Shown here piece after piece: positions 27,216 through 40,421 of a DNA stretch of 64,000 nt. The notes under the pieces were generated by a model. The model made no database searches. It was not told where the DNA came from and worked only from the letters and a program-made list of their open reading frames with translations. Both the position numbers and the translations under genes were made by a program. Source of the stretch: Sesamum alatum (Eukaryota > Streptophyta > Magnoliopsida > Lamiales > Pedaliaceae); the NCBI GenBank assembly GCA_034509735.1, contig JACGWO010000007.1:24084046-24148045 (forward strand), written 5' to 3'. The stretch's first letter is position 1; each line of letters opens with the position of its first letter.

Positions 27216-29003
27216 AGTGCCGATGATTTTTCACTGAGGGACTTTGCCGCTGCAAATCCTCAACTTCTGTTAATGCAGTTTTTGCGCCTGTAAAAATATT
27301 TTGCCATTAGGATGTCGCATCAATCAATTCCCATCAGGCTTAATTCAGTGTTCGCTTAAAGATAGAATATTCTCGCAAAATGGTTTGCAGTCAGAAGCTA
27401 TGGAGTGTAGGTTGTCACAGGGGAGATTTTCCTGCTTTGCCACGACCCTTGGAATCCACAAGGCATCATACAATAGGGGCATCTTAGACCTTCTATGATC
27501 ACAGGGATCCCAAAGGATGCTACAGCCTGAATAGTCATAGAAGGGGGAACATGGGCTTGGTCAGCACCTACTGCAGCTTGCTACTATCCAATTGCATAGC
27601 ACCAAAATTGATTTCGTAATAATTAACTAGAAAAGTTGATACAATGACTTGACTAAACAAAAATGATTTACAATAATGAAACTAGGACTCGAGATACATT
27701 GAAAAGTAAAAATAATTATACATATATTGTCCCTATTACAACAATGTTATCGTTAGACGTTGGAGGGCCCACCTAGAACACCATAGCTCAACAATCTAAG
27801 AACATAAGATACACCAATCAAGCTCAACAATCTAAGAATATAAGATACACCAATCAATCTAAGTGTAGTGTTCACAAAATTTCCCAAAAAGTTTTAAATT
27901 AGAAAGATCAGAAAAAACAAATAGAACCAAAAAAAAAAAAAAACAAAGATCTTACGCACACCACAGGACGTAACAAACTTTTCTATTGCAAGAGGTTTTT
28001 CCCAAGACAGAGTCGGAAGTAGAATCTGCGGATGATTCTTCTTTAAGGGACTGTTGCCGATGCAGCTCCTCAACTTTTTTAAAGGCAGTTTCTGCACATG
28101 TAAAAATATTTTGCCATTAAAATATCGCAACAAATCAATTCTCATCAGGCATAATTTCAGGGTTTCGTTAAAAATAGAATAGTCCCGCAACATGGGTTGT
28201 AGTTCATATCCCGAATCCTTATGATGGTGAAATCAGCAAATTATTGTACACATGATACAAATGATGACTGTCGGACAAGCATAAACTTAAATCGAGTTAA
28301 TTTTTTGGGCACTTTCCAAAACTAAACTCGATTTCGACAAATTTAGATAGTGCATGGAAGCAGTTGGAAGTAGAATCCACCGATGATTCTTCTGTAAGGG
28401 ACTGTTGGTGCTGCAACTCCTCAATTTCTATAAAGCCAGTTTCTGCACATGTAAAAACATTTTCCCATAAGAATGCCGCAGGAAAAAAATTGCCCTAAGG
28501 CAATTTTGGAGGGTTCGCCTGAAAAAAAAAGAATATTGCAGCAGAAACAATTGAAAATGAATTGCAGTTAAAAAATGCATCTTGCCGATTCTTATCCTGC
28601 ATCCCTATCTTAAACTCAATGTACACTATGGTTGTAGAGATATATGTGGTTAAATAAGAAAATTATTTACACAAATGATACACATGATATAGTGACACAA
28701 GCATAAACTTAAGCCCTGTTAATATTTTGGGCCCTTTCCATAAAATAAATTCAATCTGGCAAGGTTCAAAAAGTTCTTGGATGAATTTTCACATATTTTA
28801 ATTGCATGGGAAATCATACACACTTTGATCACATCGAGATGAAACTTTGAGGTTGCAATATTTTTAAGCACAACACAAACTATTTTGATCATTTATGCTA
28901 AAGAAAATGTGAATCGTCAAAGAATTCCTTAACATCTACAACCACTCAAATGTCTAGTACGTACAACAGTCAGCAGAAGATACTAGGATTATCACCTTTT
29001 ATC

Positions 29004-29275
29004 TCAAGATCAGCCATCTCATTTGATTCATAAAAAAAGCATCAGAATAGAGAATCATCCTTATGAGACAACTGCTAATGAGTGTCGTTGAGAACAAGGT
29101 TGGATGAAGGGAGATTTTGCTGCTTTGCAGGTTTATTGGCATCCATAATGCATCATGTTGGAGAGGTATCCTAGAGCTTCTATGATCACAGAGATTGCAG
29201 GGGATGCTAGTGTCAGCAGTCATAAAAGGGGGAACATGGGCTTGGCCAGCAGCAACATCAGCCTGCTAGATACCA
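29004..29275 (-). pseudogene. Exon-like segment B, longest open copy
   Basis: On the minus strand a splice acceptor ending TCTAGCAG (about 29276) is followed by an open frame that includes QAHVPPFMTAD and HDALWMP and runs about 85 codons to a stop near 29000. Other copies keep related residues (DALWMPR or DALWIPR, and LPCDN or LPCDD followed by LYS or LHS) but in shifting frames, so the ancestral segment was probably coding. The donor may be at GTGATAATCC just past the frame. I recognise no domain, and function is unknown. Confidence 0.35.
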
Positions 29276-30363
29276 TTGCAGCATAAATGATTTCATGACA
29301 ATTAACTAGAAAGGTTGATAAAATGACTTGACTCAACCAAAATGATTTACAATAATGAAACCAAGACACATATACTACAATAAGTAAAAAAATTATACAG
29401 GTATCTCTATATCCATATTATGACAATGTTATCGTTTGATGCTGGGGCCCCACCCGGGGAACACAATAGCATACAAATCTTAGTATATACAACACACCAA
29501 TCAAGCCAAATATAACGTTTGCCAAATTCCCCAAACGTTTTAAATTAGAAAGATCATTTTCCCAAATAGGAAGAAAATAAGGATCTCATACATACTGCAG
29601 AATATGGCATAAGAAGCTTTTCATCCTTTTCTGTAAAACCAATTTCTGCACATATAAAAACATTCAGCTTTTAATCGCACGAAAAACCATAAACACTTTG
29701 ATCATAAATGAAACATTCAGATAAAAATACTTTTAAGCACAAGTATAAACTATTTTGGTTTCAATTAATAATGCAAACATACATCATCACGGAATTCTCT
29801 AACTTCTACATCCGATGAAATGTCTAGTATGAAAGTCAGCAGAAGAAACTAGGATTATCACCTTTTCTATCAAGATTAGCAGTCCCCTTTGAGTCAGATA
29901 AAAAGTATCAAAATCCCAACACATCTCATTATGATGCAGAAGCTACTGAGTACAGGTCGTCACAGGGGAGACTTTCCTCTGGTACGATCCTTATCATCGA
30001 CAAGGCATCCTACCGTACAGGCATCTTAGAGCTTCTATGATCTACCGTCTTAGCAGTCATAGAAGGGCACATGGGCTTGGTCAGCACCAACTGTAGCTTG
30101 CTAGCAAATAATTGCATAGTACTAAAATTGATTTCGTAATAATTAACTAGAAAGTCAAAATAATTATACATGTATCTCCCTATTACAACAATGTTATTGT
30201 TTGACATCGGAGGGCCCACCTGGGGAACACAATAGCTCAGAAATATAAGAATATATGATTCACAAATCAAGCCAAATGCAGCGCTCACAAAATTCCCCAA
30301 AAAGTTTTAGATTAGAAAGATCATTAAAACAAATAGAATAAAAAGCAAAGATCTTACACATAC

Positions 30364-30498
30364 CGCAAAATAGAGCAAAAGAAACCTCCAATTGCAAGAG
30401 GCTTTTTCCAGGAATAGAATTAGAATCGGAATCCGCTGATGGTTCTTCTCTGGGGAACTGTTGCCGCTGCAACTCCTCAACTTCTGTTAAGACAGTTT
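30364..30498 (-). pseudogene. Exon-like segment A, intact 135 bp copy
   Basis: This is the cleanest copy of segment A. The minus-strand acceptor CACAG precedes it and the donor GTATGTGTAAG follows it. The 135 bp are open throughout in the frame reading TEVEELQRQQ, SADSDSNSIPGKS and LEVSFALFC. Its length is a multiple of three, so it could be inserted or skipped without shifting frame, which may have favoured its multiplication. It sits upstream of a degenerate segment B (about 30110-29950). No transcript or full gene model can be built from the window. Confidence 0.4.
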
Positions 30499-31668
30499 CT
30501 GTGCTTGTAAAAATATTTTGCCATTAGGATGTCGCAATCAATCAATTGCCATCAGGCATAATTTCAGTGTTTGTTGATGCTTCACCCAAGTTCATATGCC
30601 GTATCCTTATGTTAACACTCAATGTATCCTATGATTGTAGAGATATATATGGTTAAATCAGCAAATTAGTATACACACATGAAACACATGATGCAGTCAG
30701 ACAAGCATAAACTTAAATTAAGTTAATTTTTTGGGAACTTTTCACAAACTAAATTCGAATTGGGCATATTCAGATAGTTTTTGGATGCAGTATCACACAT
30801 TTTAACTGCATGGGACGCCATAAACACTTTGAACACAGCGAGAAGAAACTTTGAGGTTGACATATTTTGAAGCACAAGTACAAACTTGGCGCACCTAATA
30901 CTAGGATTCTGCAAAATGGATGTATAGTTAGACTTATTACTATTTACATATTATATTCAGAACAAGAATAAAAAAAACTTTCAAATCATTTTGGTTACTC
31001 ACACTGTAATTGGAGTGGAGCAGTCTCACGGAATTCTTGCATAGGAAACAAATCATTTTCAGCTTATGGGCATACAATAGTCATAGAATTAGATGTGCTA
31101 TTAGATCTAATTCCAATGAAAGAAATGCATATCTGGGACGTAGTGAAGATTATACATGGTGCTATATATTGATGTATCCACATATACAAGCACAGTTATT
31201 CAGTACGCAAGTGCATAGGTTGAACTTGGAGACAACACAACTACAAGATTAGCACACAAAAACAAGCAAAAAATTGACAATAAAGGAATATAGTACAAAG
31301 TAGACTGTGTTAGTGTATATTTTTAAACAGAAAATACCTGAACGAAGGTTTCTGTTAGGAGACTTTGCACATCTAATGTGATTATGGTCATCGTCGATTC
31401 CCAATAATTTAATTTGTTGCAATCAGCTGACAATAGATAATGAGCAGCTGCTTCTGTCTATCGACAGTAGCAACACAAGTAGAACATAAATCCCACAGGT
31501 GACCACACGAAAATAGTCCGTGCTCATGTTGAGAAGCTCTCGTCACTTCAGAAATCTATCTGCTCTGCATAGGGAGCCATAGAAGGACCCTCACTACTAC
31601 TACACAAAGAAGAATTGATTTTCTATTCACAGCATCTTCCCTAGCTTGTATTATTCCTAGCTTCCCGT

Positions 31669-31857
31669 CTAGCAAAATTCATCACGAGCATTATAGCTTT
31701 CAGTCTTCAACATAAAATCAAGACTGGATGAACTGGGGAATAACCTAGATTTGGTTGTCGACTGGAATCGACATAGTTCTTTAACCAATATTTCTCCTTC
31801 GCATTTCTTTTTATCTTTTAACTGAGAACTCCGCGGTGTCGTAGCTCTTCTCAACTC
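31669..31857 (-). pseudogene. Exon-like segment C (copy 1)
   Basis: On the minus strand, after TTTATGCAG, an open stretch begins LRRATTPRSS and includes KDKKKCEGEILVKELCRF and LDFMLKTESYNARDEF before a stop. It is basic and serine-rich. The copy at 39160-39432 keeps the same frame over most of its length, and there the frame runs on past the point where this copy stops. That conservation argues it was once coding. It has no recognisable domain. Confidence 0.35.
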
Positions 31858-32739
31858 TGCATAAAGTTACATATGACAAAATGATGAAGGAACCTAATTA
31901 AGATATCATAAATATAATGCATAACTTAATGCGTATATGTAACTTTACGCATATATGGCATAGATTAAAAACTGGCATCACTTTCAATCTTACACAAACT
32001 AATTAAGCTTCATACTTATATCACGGGTAGCTATCTACATAAGACCAAACTATAGATTATCCTGCAAGTAGTATCTAATGTCCATATCCATAGCAACTGA
32101 CTAGAGAAGCTTGCTCATTTGTCCAAATAGTTTGATGCCAAAATTCCAAAGATTGTAATTGCCTACTCGTGTGCATAAGTTCAGCATTTTACATATTAAC
32201 TGGCACATCATGTTTCGAGAAGGGAATACCATAAGCACATGCAGACAGTATGTCTACAGTTGTACACAATTTCAGTATATTGCAATTATTGTACTCAGAA
32301 CATCAAATCATCAATCATCCTCTAAAATGCAACAATACTTTATTATTTAGAGATATCCATTAAATTACCCTACATTTAGATCCAACTAACATGAAACATT
32401 TATGCCACAACTACGCTATTGGATCTTGAAAATGGCATAGATTCAAGCCATGGCAAAACCTCAACATTCCCACGGCCACCTACCTCTGCAACCTTTAACA
32501 ACCCAAATAACCCCAACCAAGAAACCTCAGAAACCATACAAACTCATCCACACACATACACAAACCAAGTATCTAATAAATATTTGTATATGCATGTATT
32601 CACATGTGAGACCTGACGGGTTCATTGGGGGAAACATTGCAAACAACAGAGAGAACTGGAAGAGGCCAGGAGGCGAATCTCCCTTCGCTCTATTCTCTCA
32701 TTTTCTGAGGTGGGTTCATGTTATATTTTAGTAAGCACT

Positions 32740-32763
32740 TCTCTCTCTCTCTCTCTCTCTCCT
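32740..32763. repeat. (CT)n microsatellite
   Basis: A run of about ten CT units followed by C-rich sequence. In the duplicated copy the same place holds a 19-base poly-C run (40337-40355). Confidence 0.9.
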
Positions 32764-32804
32764 CCCCTCGCCAACCCCCCTCTCTTTTTGGCTTTCTTTA
32801 CTCT

Positions 32805-34279
32805 ATTTTTTGGGTGAGAAGTAAACAGAGGAAAGGAGTTCAGAAAGGGGACTCCAGATTCAAGTGTGCCCACAGCGAGATCATTATGTGTCTTCCAGGT
32901 CCAAAGAGAAATTACAATTAACTGGCAAGCACGGCCTTTGCCATGTGATAGAGAATACTTTGAACAGATGAACTATATAGTTCTTTTGACAGGACCAAAG
33001 AAAGTGTCAATCAAAACCTTGTTCACATCCATATTTTTCTCCCTCAAGTATATTTGTTTTGCAGGGATACTTGCTAGAGTCTAAAAAAGGTACCTATATC
33101 AAAAACTAACATAATCATAACCTATAACTTCAAGATATAGAAATCTGATTATCATCTGAAAAAAAAAAAAAAAAAAAAACTAGTACAAGTTACGAACCCA
33201 TGCATAAATATACCTCCAAGATGCAGTGAACTCTGGTGTCAACATTCTCTCATGTTTGAGACATTATCGTGTACTCATCCCTGATAAATCCTTCAAAACA
33301 AAAGAGTCACGGTGTAAATAAGAAGATCATTCTGAAAGTCAAATTAAAAAGTAAAAAAGTACAGCAAAGAGCTATCACTCGCTTGCTGTAGAAATATTGT
33401 TTGCTTTAAACCGATGAAAGTTCTTCCATTGAAACAAGTACAATATTCAGCTTACGACACTAGAAATAATTTTTCGTCCATTCACTATTTGAGAAATCAA
33501 TCATGTGCTTTCTTCTTCAAGATGAAATGAATTAGTAACTCATTGAGTTGGACAATCTTTGACTACATTGAGTAATGAACATATCCAGAAAAATCTGGTT
33601 GGTCGGGTTGTGGGTGGAGGCACAAAACAACTCTCCAACATACTCAACTTAGATAGTAACTTGAGCAAACTGATGTCAAAGTGAATAAGTAATTAAGGTA
33701 AAACATCTCAATTTAGCACCAACTCACTTGGGTTGTGTTCACCATTGCCAAGCCTTCAAAACCAGAAATAAGTTGCAGTGTGCCAGACTTCTTCACTATC
33801 ATTTTAGTTGTGTGCTTCTCGGATCAAAGCTTGAAACCTTGAGAAAAGACATTAGACAAAATATATTAAACAAAATCATAGATGACCTATTACCTCTATG
33901 TCCACTGAATACCAGAATGGACTATAGCGGAAATGAAAGGCGAAGAAACAAAATCCAGGAAGCACATTAAAGATTATCATTCCAGACAACCAGTCCTTAG
34001 ATTGATTGATGAAAACCTTAATCAAAAGTCATCACTGTGAGAAACATTCACCAAGTATATGTGAGCTTCATTAATGGCTAGAGCAAGCACCCCTTCAAGA
34101 GAACAAGTGCGGTGATTATGAGCTACACTCAGCAAGTTGAGCACTTTAATTTGGATACTCCCTTAGGGAAGATGCACAAAAACTATAAGTCCTACATCAA
34201 CTTACCATGTTCATGTGGTTGACCATCTATGCAGTTCTGTTTATTACTTTGAAAATCGTGTTGTATGAATGAAACTAGT
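32805..34279. other. Segment present only in duplication copy 1
   Basis: Copy 2 matches copy 1 up to CTTTACTCT (32804) and then continues with the sequence matching 34280 onward, so this stretch of about 1.47 kb is missing from copy 2 (junction near 40390). It holds the poly-A run at 33159-33179 and a possible short exon near 33235-33300 with stops in all frames. I see no clear gene. Confidence 0.65.
33159..33179. repeat. Poly-A run (21 A)
   Basis: An uninterrupted run of 21 A. It could be the tail of a retroposed sequence on the plus strand, but no upstream open frame or flanking duplication was found. Confidence 0.8.
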
Positions 34280-34311
34280 TCGCAATGGTCGTTAACCTCT
34301 TAAATTATTAC

Positions 34312-34404
34312 CTGCCAATAAAAGGATGTAAAGTGCTCGCCAAGTACAAAGGCAAAGTCCTCTGCTGAAAGAGGTTGCTTGCAATCTATAGTTGTCACAT
34401 ACAC
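34312..34404 (-). pseudogene. Exon-like segment D, 93 bp, perfect splice sites
   Basis: The minus-strand acceptor TTGCAG precedes and the donor GTAATAA follows exactly 93 bp that read as 31 codons with no stop, beginning VYVTTIDCKQPLS and ending GEHFTSFYWQ. A phase-0 exon with clean borders and high-complexity protein is unlikely to be chance. The duplicated copy at 40422-40486 keeps the frame until satellite cuts it off. The protein family is not recognised. Whether it belongs to a live gene cannot be judged; neighbouring exons are broken or not found. Confidence 0.45.
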
Positions 34405-35130
34405 CTGCAACACAACTCTGTGAGTAACAGACAAGTAAAAACCTATTTTACCTTATATAAAAAAAAATTCAAATTATGAAAGTCTAATAATAACTATATC
34501 GAAGAAGCCATCTAAAACTATATATGTTGCAGTGACCAGCGTTGTATTAATAATAAGTGTAGAAAACCAACAAAAATAAGCTTTATAAGTGTATACCCAT
34601 TAAATTATTTACTAGATTCCTCAACGATGGGGAAAACAGAGATCACTCCAAGAGCTATCATTCGGATTGACATCTTTGCCAGTTTCTGCGCATGTACATA
34701 CATTTTTTCATTAGGATGTCGCAATCCAAACAATTGCCTTTCATGCATTTTCTGAGTGTGAGCTCAAGAATAGAATATTGCCGCAAAAACACATGAAAAT
34801 GTATCACAGTTAAAAATGCGCCAGGCAAGTTCACATCGTGCATCTTTATCTTAAAGCTCAATATACCCAATGGCTGTAGACATACATATGGTTAAATCAG
34901 CAAATTAATATACAGAAATGATACACACGATGCAGCCACAGAAGCATAAACATAAATCGAGTTAATTTTTTGGCCGTTTACACAAATTAAATTCGACTTG
35001 GCCAGGTTCAAATAGGTCTTGAATGCATGGTCACACAATTTAACCGCATGGAGACAAAAACACTTCAATACACCAAGATGAGACATTAAGGTAGAAATAT
35101 TTTTCTGCACAACTACAAACTATTTTGATC
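34405..35130. other. Spacer between duplication copies
   Basis: Contains a remnant of segment A near 34660-34700 and a module (34890-35110) related to those at 30723-30914, 35330-35554 and 38259-38468. On the minus strand these modules share residues such as TASKNYLNLPKSNLVC in varying frames. No intact gene. Confidence 0.5.
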
Positions 35131-38042
35131 ATGTAAAAACATTTTGCCATTAAAATATCGCAATAAATCAATTATCATCAGGCATAATTGTAGGGTTTGG
35201 TTAAAAATAGAATAGTCCCGAAACATAGGTTGCAGTTCATATCCCGAATCCTTATTATGCTGAAATCAACAAATTAGTGTATACATGATACAAATGATGA
35301 CTGTCGGACAAGCGTAAACTTAAATCGAGTTAATTTTTTGAGCACTTTCCAAAAACTAAACTCGATTTCGGCAAATTCAGATAGTTCATTGAAGCAGTAT
35401 CGCACATTTTAACTGTGCATGGGACGGCATAAAATCTTTGTTCACAGCGAGATGAAACATGAGGTTGAAATATTTTGAAGCACAAGTACAAACTAGGCGC
35501 ACCTAATACTAGTATTTTGCAAAATGAGTGTACCCACGAGGTACAACTCAACAATCTTCATGGCAAAAGAAATATTTCCAACTAAGTAAAAGCTAATAAT
35601 ATCTAAAACTGTTGAATAGTTGGAATACTTCCCAATGAATGTAAAGCTAACAACTAACCTAGAAACCACAAACTCACTAATAGTTCGAAAATACTTGAAT
35701 AGTTCTCCCTTAAATATACCAGGACTTAGGCCAAACTTCTCCCCATGATTGACTTCCTAGAGAACAAAAACAAGCAGGATAAAGAAATATTTCATCAAGG
35801 AAATTTGACTATGATGATCTTTTGGATTCATGTTAATTGAAATATAGGATTCACCAATCAAGCCAAATGTAGTGGTTAAAAAATTCCCCATAAGTTTTAA
35901 ATTAGAAAGATTGTCTCCACAAATAGGATACAAAAGCAAGGATCTAATGCATACCGCATAATAGGGCGTGAGAAACTTTCAGTTCATCCTCTTCAAAAGG
36001 TTTTTCCCAGGAACGAAGTTGGAAGTAGAATCGACCGATGATTCTTCTGTAAGGGACTGTTGGTGCTGCAACTCCTCAACTTCTGTAGAGCTAGTTTCTG
36101 CGCATGTAAAAACATGTTCCCATAAGAATGCTACAAGCAAACAATTGCCCTAAGACAATTTTGGAGGGTTCCCTTGAAAATACAATATTGCTGTAGAAAC
36201 ACTTGAAAATGAATGCATCTCGCCAATTCTTATCCTGCATCCCTATCTTAAAATCAGTGTACCCTATGGCTGTAGAGATATATATGGCTAAATCAACAAA
36301 TTATTTACACAAATGATACACATGATGCAGTCACACAAGCATAAACTTAAGCCCAGTTAATGTTTTGGGCCTTTTCCATAAAATAAATTCAATCTGGCCA
36401 GGATCAGAAAGTTCTTGGATGCACTTTCACATATTTTAACTGCATGGAAAACCATACACACTTTGATCACAGCGAGATAAAACTTTGAGGTTGAAATATT
36501 TTTAAGCACAATACAAACTATTTTGATCATTTATGCTAAAGAAAATGTGAATCGTTAAAGAATTCCTTAACATCTACACCCACTCAAATGTCTGGTATCA
36601 CAGTCAACAGAAGGTACTAGGATTATCACCTTATCTCTCAAGATCAGTCGTCTCATTTGATTCAGAAAAAAAGCATCAGAATAGAGAATCATCTCCTTAT
36701 GAGACAACTTCTAATGAGTGTCGTTGAGAACGAGGTTGGACGAGGGGAGATTTTGCTGCTTTGCAGGTTTCTTGGCATCCATTATGCATCATGTTGGAGA
36801 GGTATCCTAGAGCTTCTATGATCACAGAGATTGCAGGGGATGCTACACTCTCAGCAGTCATAAAAGGGGGAACATGGGCTTGGTCAGCAGCAACATCAGC
36901 CTGCTAGAAACCATTGCAGCAGAACTGATTTCATGACAATTTACTAGAAAGGTTGATAAAATGACTTGACTCAACCAAAACAATTTACAATAATGAAATC
37001 AAGACACATATAATACAATAAGTCAAAAAATTATATAGCTATCTCCATATCCATATTACGATAATGTTATCGTTAAGCGCTGGGGCCCCACCTAGAAAAC
37101 ACCATAACATACAAATCTTAGTATTTACGGTTCACCAATCCATACTGCAGAATATGGCGTAAGAAGCTTTAATTTCATGCTCTTGGATGAGGTTTTTTCC
37201 ATGAATGGAGTTTGGAAGCAGAATCCGCCGATGTTTCTTCAATGAGAGGCTGTGGCTGCTGCAACTCCTCCACTTCTGTAAAGCCAGTTTCTGCACATAT
37301 AAAAACATTTAGCCTCTAATCGCACGGAACACCATATGCACTTTGATCACAAATGAAACATGCAGATAGAAATACTTTTTAGCACAAGTACAAACTATTT
37401 TTGTTGGTATTAATAATGCAAACATAAATCATCACGGAATTCCCTAACTTCTACATCCGGTGAAATGTCTAGTATGAAAGTCAGCAGAAGGAACTAGGAT
37501 TATCACCTTTTCAATCAAGATTAGCAGTCCCCTTTGAGTCAGATAAAAAGTATCAAAATCGCAACAAATCTCATTGTGATGCAGAAACTACTGAGTATAG
37601 GTCGTCACAGTGGAGACTTTCCTGCTCTGGCACGATCCTTGGCATCCACAAGGCATCCTACAGTAGATGCATCTTAGAGCTTCTATGATCTACAGTCTCA
37701 GCAGTCGTAGAAGGGGGACATGGGCTTGGTCAGCACCAACTGTAGCTTGCTAGCAAACAATTGCATAGTACTAAAATTGGTTTCATAATAATTAACTAGA
37801 AAGTCAAAATAATTATACATGTATCTCCCTATTACAATAATGTTATTGTTAGATGTTGGAAGGCCCACCTGGGAACACAATAACTCAGAAATCTAAGAAT
37901 ATATAATTCACCAATAAAGCCAAATGTTGCGCTCACAAAATTCCCCAAAAAGTTTTAAATTAGAAAGATCATTAGAACAAATAGGAAAAAGAACAAGGAT
38001 CTTACACATACCACAAAATAGGGCATAAGAAACTTCCAATTG

Positions 38043-38065
38043 CAAGCTAGGGAAGATGCTGTGAA
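38043..38065 (-). other. 23 bp inverted templated patch
   Basis: In the middle of a truncated segment A there are 23 bases identical to the reverse complement of 31626-31648, a part of copy 1 about 6.4 kb away. The patch begins CAAGCTAGGGAAGATG. It looks like filler DNA copied during break repair. Confidence 0.6.
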
Positions 38066-39159
38066 AATATTTTTCCGTTAGGATGTCGCGGTCAACCAAT
38101 TTCCATCAGGCATAATTTCAGTGTTTGCTTAAAAATAGAATATTCTCACAAAATGCATTACAGTTAAAAATGCGTCACCCAAGTTCATATCCTGCATCCT
38201 TATCTTAACACTCAATGTATCCTATGGTTATAGAGATATATATGGTTAAATCAGCAAATTAGTATACACACATGACCCAGATGATGCAGTCAGACAAGCA
38301 TAAACTTAAATCAAGTAAACTTTTTGGGCAGTTTTCACAAACTAAATTCGATTTGGGCAGATTCAGATAGTTCTTGGATGCAGTATCACAGATTTTAACT
38401 GCATGGGACGCCATAAGCACTTTGATCACACCGAGAAAAAACTTTGAGGTTGAAATATTTTGAAGCACAAGTACAAACTAGGCGCACTTAGTACTAGTAT
38501 TATGCAAAATGGATGTATAATTAGACTTTCTTGCCCTTTCCAATTCTATTACTATTTACATATTATATTCAGAACAAGAGTCAAAAAAACTTTGAAATCA
38601 TTTAGTTCCGCACACCATATTGGAGCTAAGCAGTCTCACGGAATTCTTGCATAGCCAACAGATCATTTTCAGCTTATGGGCATACAATAGTCATAGAATA
38701 GATGTGCTATCGGATCTAATTCCAATTAAAGAAATGCATATCTGGGACATGGTGTTATATATTGATGTATCCACATACAAGCACAGTTATCCGGTATGCA
38801 AGTGCGTAGAATGAACTTGAAGGAGACAACACAACTACAAGATTAGCAAACAAAAACAAGCAAAATTGACAATAAAGGAATATAATACAAAGTAGACTGT
38901 GTTAGTGTATATTTTCAAACAGAAAATACCTGAACCAAGGTTTCTGTTAGGAGAATTTACAAGTCTGATGTGATTGTGGTCATTGTCACTAGATTCCCAA
39001 TAATTTAATTTGCTACAAGCAACTAACAATAGATAATGAGCAGCTGCTTTTGTCGATCGACGGTAGCAATACAAGTAAAACATAAATCCCACAGGTGACC
39101 ACACGAAAATTGCCTGTGATCATGTTGAGAAGCTCTCGTCACTTCAGAATCTATCTGCT

Positions 39160-39432
39160 CTACAGAGGGAGCAATAGAAGGCTCCTCAATACTACTACAC
39201 AAAGAAGAACTGATTTTCTATTCACAACATGTTCCCTAGCTTGTATTATTCCCTGCTTCCCGTCTAGCAAAAATTCATCATGAGCATTATAGCTTTCAGT
39301 CTTCAACATAAGATCAGGACTGCATGAACTGGGGAATAACCAAGATTTGGTTGTCGACTGTAATCCACAGTTCTTTAACCAATATTTCTCCTTCGCATTT
39401 CCTTTTATCATTTAACTGAGAACTTCGCGGTT
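39160..39432 (-). pseudogene. Exon-like segment C (copy 2)
   Basis: Paralogue of 31669-31857. The minus-strand frame includes STTKSWLFPSS and MLKTESYNAHDEF and continues through LLDGKQGIIQ and a leucine- and valine-rich tail. This is longer than copy 1, whose frame stops after DEFC. The start of the exon (after CTCTGCATAAAG in the plus sequence near 39460) differs by small indels. Function unknown. Confidence 0.35.
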
Positions 39433-40336
39433 CCATAGGTCTTCCCAACTCTGCATAAAGTTATATATGGCAAAATGATGAAGGAACCCAATTAAGATAT
39501 CATAAATATAATGCATAACTTAATGCGTATATGTAACTTTATGCATATATGGCATAGCTTAAAAACTGGGATCACTTTCAATCCTAAACTATTTAAGCTT
39601 CATACTTACATTACGGGTAGCTATCTACATAAGACCAAACTATAGATTATCCTGAAAGCAGCATCTAACATCCCATATCCATAGCAACTGACTAGAGAAG
39701 CATACTCATTTGTCCAAATAGTTTGATGCCAAAATTCCAGAGGTTGCAATTGCCTACCCGTGTGCATAAGTTCAACATTTTACATATCAACTGGCACATC
39801 ATGTTTTGAGAAGGGAATACCAAAAGCACATGCGGACAGTATGTCTATAGTTGTACGTAATTTTAGTATATTGCTATCAATCATCCTCTAAAATGCTCCG
39901 ATACTTTAAGATTTAGAGATATCCATCAAATTACCCTACATTCAGCTCCAACTAACATGAAACATTTATGCCACAACTATGCTATTGGATCTTGAAACTG
40001 GCATAAATTCAAGCCATGTGCGAAACCTCAATATTGCCACGACCACTTTCCTCTGCAATCATTAACAACCCAAATAAACCCAATCAAGGAACCTCAGAAA
40101 CCATACAAACTCATCCACACACTTACACAAACCAAGCATCTAATAAACGTTTGTATATGCATGCACCCACATGTGAGATCTAACGGCTTCATTGGGGGGA
40201 AACATTGCAAACAACAGAGAGAACTGGAGGAGGCAAGGAGGTGAATCTCCCTTTGCTCTATTATCTCATTTTTTGAGGTGGGTTCATGTTATATTTTAGT
40301 AAGCACTTCTCTTTTCTCTCTGTCCTTCCCTCCCCA

Positions 40337-40355
40337 CCCCCCCCCCCCCCCCCCC
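40337..40355. repeat. Poly-C run (19 C)
   Basis: Nineteen C followed by GCCCGCGCGC, at the site of the (CT)n microsatellite in copy 1. Confidence 0.9.
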
Positions 40356-40421
40356 GCCCGCGCGCACTTTTCTTGGTTGTCTTTACTCTTCGTAATGTTC
40401 GTTAACCTCTTAAATTATTAC

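Larger units (their letters stand above)
28090..34404 (-). repeat. Large tandem duplication, copy 1
   Basis: Collinear with 35130-40486 at offsets of about 7040 near the left end and 7570-7660 further on; the change reflects a deletion of about 0.6 kb in this copy near 28345. Matched landmarks include TCTCACGGAATTCTTGCATAG (31024 and 38634), TGATGCCAAAATTCCA (32132 and 39723) and GTGGGTTCATGTTATATTTTAG (32711 and 40279). Copies differ by perhaps 10-15 percent by eye, so the duplication is old. Between landmarks this copy holds degenerate exons, a poly-A run at 33159-33179 and otherwise non-coding sequence. Confidence 0.8.

Noticed and set aside
33159..33179. Retrocopied gene upstream of the poly-A run
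   Set aside because: No open frame or flanking duplication supports it.
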